DNA from: Planctomycetia bacterium
GTDB taxonomy: Bacteria > Planctomycetota > UBA1135 > GCA-002686595
NCBI GenBank assembly: GCA_005778045.1
Contig: SXKQ01000176.1
Span: forward strand, 1 to 9,754
Direction: 5' to 3'
DNA: 9,754 nucleotides
Under the pieces are notes generated by a model. That model was not told where the DNA came from and searched no databases. It saw nothing but the letters and a program-made list of their open reading frames with translations. Below are positions 1 to 5,621 of the stretch, piece after piece (position 1 is the first letter of the stretch; every line of letters starts with the position of its first letter). A program made the translations under genes and the position numbers.

Positions 1-316
1 CACGGACAACAACCTGATGCTGGTCGACGTCACGCCCATGAAGCTCACGGGCAAGGACGCCGAGCACGTGCTGCACGCGGTGGACCTGACCTGCAACAAG
101 AACCTGATCCCCTACGACCAGAACCCGCCGATGAAGGCATCCGGCGTGCGCCTCGGCACGGCCGCGATCACCACGCGCGGCCTGAAGGAAGCGCACATGC
201 GCCAGCTCGGCAACTGGATCGCCGACGTGCTGGCCGAGCCCGCCAACGCCACGGTCACGGCGCGCGTGAAGCAGGAAGTCGCGGAGCTCTGCCGCGCCTT
301 CCCGATCTACGCCTGA
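1..316 (+). CDS. glyA: Serine hydroxymethyltransferase, C-terminal 104 residues (5' end outside window)
   Basis: This PLP enzyme interconverts serine and glycine and makes 5,10-methylene-tetrahydrofolate in the cytoplasm, feeding purine, thymidylate and methionine synthesis. Only the end of the gene is here; the reading frame enters at base 2 with T-D-N-N-L-M-L-V-D and stops at the TGA at 314-316. Three things fix the family: the TDN-L-LVD strand, which matches TDNHLFLVDL of E. coli GlyA; the segment KASGVRLGTAAITTRG, whose Arg in SGxRxGT binds the substrate carboxylate; and the C-terminal helix ending CRAFPIYA. The usual His after TDN is Asn here. The gene converges on the small minus-strand gene with only 13 bp between the stop codons. 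Family assignment is firm; the rest of the enzyme, including the PLP lysine, lies outside the window. Confidence 0.95.
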   Translation, partial: TDNNLMLVDVTPMKLTGKDAEHVLHAVDLTCNKNLIPYDQNPPMKASGVRLGTAAITTRGLKEAHMRQLGNWIADVLAEPANATVTARVKQEVAELCRAFPIYA

Positions 317-336
317 ACCCGCCTCGCCCTCAGGCG
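310..336. terminator. Inverted repeat holding both convergent stop codons, candidate bidirectional terminator
   Basis: A perfect 7-bp inverted repeat, CGCCTGA (310-316) and TCAGGCG (330-336), encloses a 13-nt loop. The left arm contains the TGA stop of glyA, and the right arm is the complement of the TGA stop of the minus-strand small gene. It would fold identically in both transcripts and occupies the whole convergent junction. No U-tract follows on either side, so intrinsic termination is uncertain. Part of the symmetry arises because both genes happen to end in GCC-TGA. Confidence 0.45.
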
Positions 337-596
337 CTGCGGCGGTAGCCGAGGCCCATCAGGACCTCGAGCACCTCGCCCCAAGTGGGGAACGGCTTGC
401 GCGAGTTGCGCTTGTAGGCGTCGATCGCGCTGGCAAACTCGAGCACCTCGCTGTTCGTCTCGTCCGCGCGCGTGCGCTGCACCTCCGGGGGGAGCACCGG
501 CCCGGCGTTGTTGGACTTCTTGGACTTGCGGACACGCATCGAGGGCGCTCGCTTCGTCCGCTTGGCACAGTTGCTCGGGTTGGTGGGTTGGCTCAT
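330..596 (-). CDS. Small conserved protein of unknown function (PFPTW-EVLEVL C-terminal motif)
   Basis: This is an 88-residue protein with two parts. Residues 1-45 are basic and probably disordered, with an Arg/Lys/Ser/Asn-rich stretch (AKRTKRAPS, RVRKSKKSNN). The C-terminal part (about 49-88) looks like a compact helical domain: SEVLEFASAIDAYKR, then KPFPTWGEVLEVLMGLGYRR. From memory, this C-terminal pattern recurs in short hypothetical proteins, especially of Planctomycetota; no function is known to me, and the basic N-terminus would allow nucleic-acid contact, which is inference only. I chose the ATG at 594-596 (MSQPTNPS). A TTG at 635 would add 13 residues (RSGGAGGRYPLA) of low-complexity look. 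Neither start has a Shine-Dalgarno site. It lies 62 bp downstream of mtnA on the same strand, so it may be the last cistron of purC-mtnA. That it is a real gene is likely; its function is not assigned. Confidence 0.75.
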   Translation of the reverse strand: MSQPTNPSNCAKRTKRAPSMRVRKSKKSNNAGPVLPPEVQRTRADETNSEVLEFASAIDAYKRNSRKPFPTWGEVLEVLMGLGYRRSA

Positions 597-658
597 GGCG
601 AGGGGATATCGACCACCGGCCCCGCCAGACCTCAATCCGCCGGCGAAAATCCGCGGCT

Positions 659-1720
659 TCAGACCGAGACGCCGCCGCTGCGCAGGGCCGCCTCGACGCT
701 CGCCTGCCCCGGATGCTCGATCAGTCCGACCTCGGTCACGATCCCGGTGACGAGCCGCGCGGGCGTCACGTCGAAGGCCGGGTTGTAGATTTTGACGCCC
801 TCAGGCGCCGTGCGCTTGCCGAAGCCGCAGGCAACTTCTTCGGGCCCGCGCTCCTCGATCGGGATCTCGGCGCCGGTCGCCATGCGCGCGTCGAAGGTCG
901 AGAGCGGAGCGCACACGTAGAACGGAATGCCGTGCTCGCGCGCGAGCACCGCCACTCCGTAGGTGCCGATCTTGTTCGCGACGTCGCCGTTGCGGGCGAT
1001 GCGGTCCGCGCCGACGAGCACCGCATCGATGCGCCCCTCGAACATCACGCGCGCCGCCATGTTGTCCGTGATGAGCGTGACATCGATGCCCGACTGGTGC
1101 AGCTCCCACGCCGTCAGCCGCGCACCCTGCAGCAGCGGGCGCGTCTCGTCGGCGAACACGCGGACCGTCTTGCCCTGGTCCTTGGCGACGTAGACGGGCG
1201 CGAGCGCCGTGCCGTAGTCGACGGTCGCGAGGCCGCCGGCGTTGCAATGCGTGAGCACCGTGCAGCCGTCCTTGAGCAGCGCAGCGCCCACGGCTCCGAT
1301 CCGCCGGCAAATGGCCTTGTCTTGCTCGAAGATCGCAAGCGCCTCGGCGAACAGCCCATCGACGATGGCCGCGCCGCTCGCGTGGTCGCGCGAGGCGCGC
1401 GCCACCATGCGCTCGAGCGCCCAGACCAGGTTGACCGCCGTCGGACGAGACTTGGCGAGGTAGGCCGCCGTCTCCTTCACGCGACCGAGCGTGTCGTCGC
1501 GGTCGCGCTCGTCGAGCCGCTGAACGCCCAGCAGGAGCCCGAACGCGGCGGCGACGCCGATCGCGGGCGCGCCGCGCACGGCGAGCCGGCGAATGCAGTC
1601 GAACATCTCGTCGACGGTGCGCACGTCGAGCACGACGTACTCGACCGGCAGCCGGGTCTGGTCGATCAGGCGCACGTGGCCGGGACGGCCACCTTCCCAA
1701 AGGATCGTTGCGACGGGCAT
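659..1720 (-). CDS. mtnA: S-methyl-5-thioribose-1-phosphate isomerase
   Basis: This enzyme isomerises 5-methylthioribose-1-phosphate to 5-methylthioribulose-1-phosphate in the methionine salvage pathway, a cytoplasmic step recycling the methylthioadenosine left from polyamine synthesis. The protein is 353 residues, the usual length, and belongs to the eIF2B-alpha-like fold family. It opens with the typical ILWEGGRPGHVRLIDQTRLP, has the substrate-binding RGAPAIG at 49-55, the catalytic Cys at 159 in LTHCNAGGLAT, and the catalytic Asp at 239 in LVGADRIARNGDVANKIGT. These match Cys160/Asp240 of the B. subtilis enzyme. GVKIYNPAFDVTP near 308-320 is also conserved. The ATG at 1718-1720 gives exactly the family N-terminus; there is no Shine-Dalgarno site. 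It follows purC by 16 bp on the same strand, so the two are probably co-transcribed. No other salvage gene is in the window. The alternative, a ribose-1,5-bisphosphate isomerase, is less likely given the N-terminus. Confidence 0.95.
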   Translation of the reverse strand: MPVATILWEGGRPGHVRLIDQTRLPVEYVVLDVRTVDEMFDCIRRLAVRGAPAIGVAAAFGLLLGVQRLDERDRDDTLGRVKETAAYLAKSRPTAVNLVWALERMVARASRDHASGAAIVDGLFAEALAIFEQDKAICRRIGAVGAALLKDGCTVLTHCNAGGLATVDYGTALAPVYVAKDQGKTVRVFADETRPLLQGARLTAWELHQSGIDVTLITDNMAARVMFEGRIDAVLVGADRIARNGDVANKIGTYGVAVLAREHGIPFYVCAPLSTFDARMATGAEIPIEERGPEEVACGFGKRTAPEGVKIYNPAFDVTPARLVTGIVTEVGLIEHPGQASVEAALRSGGVSV

Positions 1721-1736
1721 GTGGTTGGCTTGTCTC

Positions 1737-2651
1737 TCAGGTGGCGCCCGCGGGCACCCGGCCGGTGACCTTGCGGCAGATCTCGAGGTACTTCTCGACC
1801 GTGCGCTCGATCACAGCGTGCGACAGCGTCGGCGGCGGATGCTGCTTGTTCCAATCGAGCGTCTCGAGCCAGTCGCGCAGGTACTGCTTGTCGTAGCTCG
1901 GCGGGTTGCTGCCCGGCTTCCACGACTCGGCCGGCCAAAAGCGCGAGGAATCCGGAGTGAGCGCCTCGTCGATCAGCAGCAGCTTGCCGTTGCACAGGCC
2001 GAACTCGAACTTCGTGTCCGCGAGCAGGATGCCCTGCTTGCCGAGCAGCTCGCTCACACGCGCGAACAGCGCGAGCGCGGCGCGCTCGGCAGCCATGTAG
2101 AGTTCCGGCCCGACCTTGGCGCGCGCCTCATCCGGCGTCAGCGGCAAGTCGTGCGCGTCTTCCTTCGTCGTCGGAGTCAGGATCGGCTGTGGCAGCCGGG
2201 ACGCCAGCACGAGCCCTTCCGGCAGCGGGATGCCGCACACGCTGCGCGAGCGCTGGTACTCCTTCAGACCCGAGCCCGCGAGGTAGCCGCGCACGACCCA
2301 CTCGACCGGCGTCGGCTGCGCGCGGCGCACGAGCATCACGCGGCCGCACAGGCGCTCGCGCCACTCCTCGGTGAGCCCGTCGACATCGTCGACCGAGGTG
2401 CTGACGAGGTGGTTGGGCACGATGTCGCGCGTCTTCTCGAACCAGTGCGCGGCAAGCATGGTCAAGACCGCGCCCTTGAACGGCACGCCCTCGTTCATGA
2501 TCACGTCGAAGGCCGACATGCGGTCGGATGTCACGAACAGGAGGTGCTCGGCGTCGACCGAGTAGATGTCGCGCACCTTGCCGCTCGCGAGCCACGTGAC
2601 TCCGGGGATCGCGCGCTCGCGACCGAGGTAGATCGCTTGGGTCTTCGTCAT
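1737..2651 (-). CDS. purC: Phosphoribosylaminoimidazole-succinocarboxamide synthase (SAICAR synthetase), long form
   Basis: PurC uses ATP to join aspartate to CAIR, giving SAICAR in de novo purine synthesis. The protein has 304 residues, close to the yeast Ade1 class and clearly longer than the roughly 240-residue E. coli type. Visible landmarks are the nucleotide-binding SGKVRDIY at 23-30, TSDRMSAFDVIM at 41-52, VVRGYLAGSGLKEYQ at 119-133, the phosphate/substrate loop around TPTTKEDAHD at 159-168, ADTKFEFG at 211-218, and IDEALTPDSSRFWP at 227-240. The C-terminal KQYLRDWLE region is typical of the long form. The ATG at 2649-2651 gives the expected short N-terminus. AGGAG lies 13 nt upstream of it, too far to be a good ribosome site. 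The gene heads the minus-strand block and diverges from aroA across 71 bp. Confidence 0.96.
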   Translation of the reverse strand: MTKTQAIYLGRERAIPGVTWLASGKVRDIYSVDAEHLLFVTSDRMSAFDVIMNEGVPFKGAVLTMLAAHWFEKTRDIVPNHLVSTSVDDVDGLTEEWRERLCGRVMLVRRAQPTPVEWVVRGYLAGSGLKEYQRSRSVCGIPLPEGLVLASRLPQPILTPTTKEDAHDLPLTPDEARAKVGPELYMAAERAALALFARVSELLGKQGILLADTKFEFGLCNGKLLLIDEALTPDSSRFWPAESWKPGSNPPSYDKQYLRDWLETLDWNKQHPPPTLSHAVIERTVEKYLEICRKVTGRVPAGAT

Positions 2652-2685
2652 GGGGCTCTGGGCGCTCCTGTCGCCGTTCTGGGCG

Positions 2686-2714
2686 AGTATGACCGCGGTT
2701 CGCGCGGGCTACAA
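2686..2714 (-). promoter_or_regulatory. Candidate promoter for purC-mtnA
   Basis: Read on the minus strand, TTGTAG (2714-2709) is followed after 17 nt by CATACT (2691-2686). This is a weak but correctly spaced -35/-10 pair, matching TTGACA at 3 of 6 positions and TATAAT at 4 of 6. It would give a leader of roughly 30 nt before the purC ATG. The -35 box overlaps the -10 box of the opposing aroA promoter candidate. Identified by eye only. Confidence 0.35.
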
Positions 2715-2715
2715 T
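2689..2715 (+). promoter_or_regulatory. Candidate promoter for aroA, predicting a leaderless transcript
   Basis: TACAAT at 2710-2715 matches TATAAT at 5 of 6 positions and stands out in very GC-rich sequence. ATGACC at 2689-2694 is a 4-of-6 match to TTGACA, although the 15-nt spacer is short. Transcription would start about 7 nt downstream of the -10, at or next to the aroA GTG at 2723, leaving no room for a Shine-Dalgarno site. The element shares bases with the purC promoter candidate on the other strand. Confidence 0.5.
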
Positions 2716-2722
2716 CGCGCCG

Positions 2723-4087
2723 GTGAAGCCCCAAGACCGAAGCGTGGAGAGGCCGCACGAGCTGCCGGCCCGCGTACGCGGGCTTGCGCCCCAGGGAGCG
2801 GTGCGCGGTGAGTTCCGCGCGGCAGGCTCGAAGTCGATCGCCCAGCGCGCGCTGGTGCTCGCAAGCCTCGCGCAGGGCGAGACGCGCATCGCCGGACTGC
2901 CCGCGGCGGCGGACGTGCGCTCAGCGCTCGGCGTGTTGCGCTCTGCGGGCCTCGAGGTGCGCGATCTCGCTCCGGCCGCGGTGTCCGTGCGCGGAGCGCC
3001 GCCGGGGCCGCACCGCGGCTGGCGCGCGGCGGCACCTCTGGATCTCGGAGAAAGCGGTACGCTCGCGCGCTTCTCGCTCGCCGTCGCGGGCCTGTGCGGG
3101 CGCAGCGAGGAGCGCTTCGAGCTGCGCGCATCAGGCACGCTCGCGCATCGCCACAGCGAAGCGCTCGTGCGCGCGCTCGCGGAAGCGGGCGTGCAGTTCG
3201 AGAGCCCGCCTTGGCCCGCGCGCCTCGCACCGATCGGACCGCCGCCAACCGTGCACCTGCGCGACGCGCGTTCGAGCCAAGAGGCCAGCGCGCTGGCGCT
3301 GGCGCTGTGCGCGTGGCCCGACGAGAGCGAGCTCCTCGTGCACGGCACGCTCCCGAGCGAACCGTACTTCGAGATGACGCTGCGCATGCTCGCGCAGTTC
3401 GGTGCGCGCATCGAGCGCGTCGAAGGTGGCCTGCGACTGCGCGGGCCGTTGCGCGCCCCGGAGGCTCCGCTTTCCATCGAGCCGGACGCTTCGGCGGCCG
3501 CCGTCGCGCTCGCGGCGGGCTGTCTAGGCGGCGGCGAGGTGCTGGCGCGAGGTCTCGCTCCCCTTGCGTTACAGGGGGACGTGCGCATCCTCGAGCACCT
3601 GCGCGTGTTCGGCTGCCGCGCCGAGTTCGCGCGCGAGGGACTGGTCGCGTCCGGCTTCCCGCAGCGGGCCGCGCGCGTGGACCTCTCGGGCGAGCCCGAC
3701 CTCGCGCCAGTGCTGGCCGCCGTTGCAGCGGGAGCGGCGCTCGTCGATCCCGTTGGCACGAGCGAACTCACCGGCCTCGGCACGCTGCCGGGCAAGGAGA
3801 GCTCGCGCATCGAGACGCTGGCGCGCGGACTGCGCGCGGCGGGTTGGCGTGCCGAAGCCGGTGCGGAGTGCCTGCGTATCGCGGCGGGGGAGTATCGCGC
3901 CGGCCCAGTCGTGCCCGCGGACGTCGAACTCGATCCGCGCGGAGACCATCGCATGGTTTTCGCCTTTGCGCTGCTCGGTCTGGTGCGACCCGGCGTGCTC
4001 GTGCGCGAGCCCGAGTGCGTCGCGAAAAGCTGGCCGTCCTTCTGGAAGGACCTCGCCGCGCTGGGCGCGCGCACGATCGAGCGATGA
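2723..4087 (+). CDS. aroA: 3-phosphoshikimate 1-carboxyvinyltransferase (EPSP synthase), divergent
   Basis: EPSP synthase transfers the enolpyruvyl group of PEP to shikimate-3-phosphate, the sixth shikimate-pathway step. The protein is 454 residues, slightly longer than the usual 430-445. Both halves of the fold are represented: GSKSIAQRALVLASLA at 35-50 (binding Lys37 and Arg42), LGESGTLARFS at 108-118, SSQEASALAL at 184-193, EPYFEMTLRML at 213-223, EPDASAAAVALAAG at 253-266, a catalytic Asp candidate at 326 in GEPDLAPVLAA, PGKESSRIETLARGLRAAG at 356-374, GDHRMVFAFALLGL at 407-420 and KSWPSF at 435-440. The usual PGSKS is AGSKS, and the loop G-T-[AT]-x-R reads G-T-L-A-R-F, so it is an unusual sequence but all key charged residues are present. 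The start is the GTG at 2723; the first 20 residues look non-conserved, so a later start is possible. Its stop overlaps the next gene by 4 nt (ATGA). UDP-GlcNAc enolpyruvyltransferase (murA) is the related alternative, but SSQ and DHRM favour AroA. Confidence 0.9.
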   Translation: MKPQDRSVERPHELPARVRGLAPQGAVRGEFRAAGSKSIAQRALVLASLAQGETRIAGLPAAADVRSALGVLRSAGLEVRDLAPAAVSVRGAPPGPHRGWRAAAPLDLGESGTLARFSLAVAGLCGRSEERFELRASGTLAHRHSEALVRALAEAGVQFESPPWPARLAPIGPPPTVHLRDARSSQEASALALALCAWPDESELLVHGTLPSEPYFEMTLRMLAQFGARIERVEGGLRLRGPLRAPEAPLSIEPDASAAAVALAAGCLGGGEVLARGLAPLALQGDVRILEHLRVFGCRAEFAREGLVASGFPQRAARVDLSGEPDLAPVLAAVAAGAALVDPVGTSELTGLGTLPGKESSRIETLARGLRAAGWRAEAGAECLRIAAGEYRAGPVVPADVELDPRGDHRMVFAFALLGLVRPGVLVREPECVAKSWPSFWKDLAALGARTIER

Positions 4088-4440
4088 ACGACGCTCCCCG
4101 ACTCGCGCCCACCGAAGTGACGCGGCGCATGCGCAGCCACGATGCGCTGCTCGTGTGCGCCTATGACTCGCCGGTGTCGTTCCCGAAGTTCCCGCTGCCC
4201 GGCGCGATCCCGCTCGAGCGCCTGCGGGAGCTCGAAGCGCAACTCGACTCCGACCGCGAGCTCGTCTTCTACTGCCGCTGCCCCGGCGATCGCACGGCGC
4301 TCGCGCGGGCCGCCGAGTATCGAGAGCGCGGCTTCGAGCGCTGCGCAGTTCTCGACGGCGGCTGGGAGGCGTGGGCGCTTGCTTCGGGCGACCCGGAAAA
4401 GAATGCGCGAGGCCAGCACCGCCGGCCGGGGCTATCCTAG
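4084..4440 (+). CDS. Single-domain rhodanese-like protein
   Basis: This is a 118-residue cytoplasmic protein (no signal or membrane segment) with a single rhodanese-like domain. The family carries sulfur or phosphate-analogue chemistry on one loop cysteine. The order is an N-terminal helix (APTEVTRRMRS), a strand LLVCAYD near 22-28, PLPGAIPLERLRELEAQL at 38-55 corresponding to the usual GHIPGA-ip region, the active-site segment LVFYCRCPGDRTALARAAEY at 60-79, and VLDGGWEAWALA at 89-100. Cys64 is the likely catalytic residue, with a second cysteine at 66 (C-x-C-P). The loop is of the YCxCP kind rather than the classical CxxGxRS. The ATG at 4084 overlaps the aroA stop by 4 nt, which argues for translational coupling. 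The substrate cannot be told from sequence. Domain call is firm; the precise role is unknown. Confidence 0.85.
   Translation: MNDAPRLAPTEVTRRMRSHDALLVCAYDSPVSFPKFPLPGAIPLERLRELEAQLDSDRELVFYCRCPGDRTALARAAEYRERGFERCAVLDGGWEAWALASGDPEKNARGQHRRPGLS
4433..4438 (+). promoter_or_regulatory. Candidate -10 box just upstream of galE
   Basis: TATCCT sits 10 nt before the galE ATG and overlaps the last codon and stop of the rhodanese gene (CTA-TCC-TAG). It matches TATAAT at 4 of 6 positions and has the same GGGCTA-type context as the aroA -10. I see no convincing -35. If real, it would give galE its own, nearly leaderless start. Confidence 0.3.
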
Positions 4441-4448
4441 ACAGGGCT

Positions 4449-5450
4449 ATGAATTCCGCCCCGATCACCGTCCAAGGACCCGTCCTCATCGCCGGCGGCG
4501 CCGGCTACATCGGCAGCCACACGGTGCGCCTGTTTCAGCAGCACGGCATCCCCGTGTTCGTCGTCGACAACCTCTCCACCGGCCACCGCGATGCCGTGAC
4601 CTGCGACTTCGTGCAGGCCGACCTCGGCGACCGCGCGGCTCTCGACCGCGTATTCGCCGAGCGCAAGCCGCGCGCTGTGGTGCACTTCGCGGCCAAGGCC
4701 TACGTGGGCGAGAGCGTCGGCGACCCGGCCAAGTACTATCGCGAGAACGTGGTCGCGACCTTCACCTTGCTCGAGGTCATGCGCGCCGCGGGCTGCGGCG
4801 AGATCGTCTTCAGCTCGACCTGCGCGACGTACGGCAACCCGGTGCGGGTGCCGATCGACGAGGACCATCCGCAGAACCCGATCTCGCCCTACGGCCGCAC
4901 GAAGCTGCACATCGAGCACATGCTCGAGGACTATGCGCATGCCTACGGACTGCGCTTCGCGGCCCTGCGCTACTTCAACGCGGCGGGCGCCGCGCAGGAC
5001 GCGAGCCTCGGCGAGCGCCACGACCCCGAGACGCACATCATCCCGCTCGTGCTCGACGCCGCCGCGGGCCTGCGCACGGACATCGCGGTCTTCGGCGAGG
5101 ACTCCCCGACGCCCGACGGCACCTGCGTGCGCGACTACATCCACGTCGAGGACCTCGCCGACGCCCACCTGCGCGCGCTTGCGCGGCTGCAGGGTGGCGC
5201 AACCGCCATCAAGGTCAACCTCGGCACGGGTCAGGGCTTCTCGGTACGGCAGGTGATCGAGGCGGCGCGCAAGGTCACCGGCCTGCCGATCCCCGTGCGC
5301 ATGGCGCCGCGTCGCGAGGGCGATCCGGCCCAGGTCATGGCCGGCGGCACCCGCGCCCGGGACGTGCTCGGCTGGGTCCCGGCCCGCCCCGGGCTCGAGG
5401 ATATCGTCGGCGACGCGTGGCGCTTCCACAGCCTCCGTCGCGGGCAGTAG
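4449..5450 (+). CDS. galE: UDP-glucose 4-epimerase
   Basis: GalE interconverts UDP-glucose and UDP-galactose using tightly bound NAD, for galactose use and for supplying UDP-galactose to envelope polysaccharide. The protein is 333 residues, a standard extended short-chain dehydrogenase/reductase. The NAD site GGAGYIGSH is at 16-24, VHFAAKAYVGESV at 78-90, the catalytic Ser/Thr in FSSTCATYG at 121-129 (Thr124), and the catalytic Tyr148 and Lys152 in SPYGRTK. Sugar-nucleotide residues lie in LRYFNAAGA at 173-181 and CVRDYIHVEDLA at 226-237. RREGDPAQV at 288-296 closes the domain. Numbering runs one residue behind E. coli GalE (Ser124, Tyr149, Lys153). I chose the ATG at 4449 because it puts the Rossmann motif at the usual distance; the open frame extends 26 codons upstream into the rhodanese gene but with unconserved sequence. 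It starts 8 bp after the rhodanese stop. Specificity for UDP-GlcNAc or UDP-glucuronate cannot be excluded. Confidence 0.95.
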   Translation: MNSAPITVQGPVLIAGGAGYIGSHTVRLFQQHGIPVFVVDNLSTGHRDAVTCDFVQADLGDRAALDRVFAERKPRAVVHFAAKAYVGESVGDPAKYYRENVVATFTLLEVMRAAGCGEIVFSSTCATYGNPVRVPIDEDHPQNPISPYGRTKLHIEHMLEDYAHAYGLRFAALRYFNAAGAAQDASLGERHDPETHIIPLVLDAAAGLRTDIAVFGEDSPTPDGTCVRDYIHVEDLADAHLRALARLQGGATAIKVNLGTGQGFSVRQVIEAARKVTGLPIPVRMAPRREGDPAQVMAGGTRARDVLGWVPARPGLEDIVGDAWRFHSLRRGQ

Positions 5451-5621
5451 GAAACGTCAGTTCAGGCTCGATTTGGCCGCTGCGGTCGCCAGAATCTCGG
5501 ACCACCGCGAGGGGACGCGGGCGAGCCTCGGGCCGCGGCGATTGGACGCCCGGTGCGCGGGCGCCGTCCGTTCCGCTCCCCGCGCGGCGAGATGGCCGCG
5601 CGTCGGCCGTGAATCGCACCG
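5451..5621 (+). other. Intergenic gap between galE and dacB with one imperfect hairpin
   Basis: These 171 bp hold no credible gene and no clear -10/-35 pair. One hairpin can be drawn at 5544-5569. GGACG (5544-5548) pairs with CGTCC (5565-5569). CCCG (5549-5552) pairs with CGGG (5558-5561) around a 5-nt loop, with a 3-nt bulge at 5562-5564. No T-run follows. It could be a weak terminator for galE or a structured dacB leader. Confidence 0.4.

Noticed and set aside
713..1768. 351-codon plus-strand open frame opposite mtnA
   Set aside because: It is the mirror of mtnA, rich in Arg/Ala/His/Asp with no motif; mtnA carries both catalytic residues.
2128..4419. 763-codon open frame on the minus strand, antisense to aroA and purC
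   Set aside because: Composition is Arg/Ala/Ser/Pro-rich without any domain; it is a by-product of GC-rich third codon positions opposite aroA and the other genes here, which are clearly real.
4371..4448. 26-codon upstream extension of galE
   Set aside because: It overlaps the rhodanese gene, is unlike any GalE N-terminus, and would push the Rossmann motif too far from the start.
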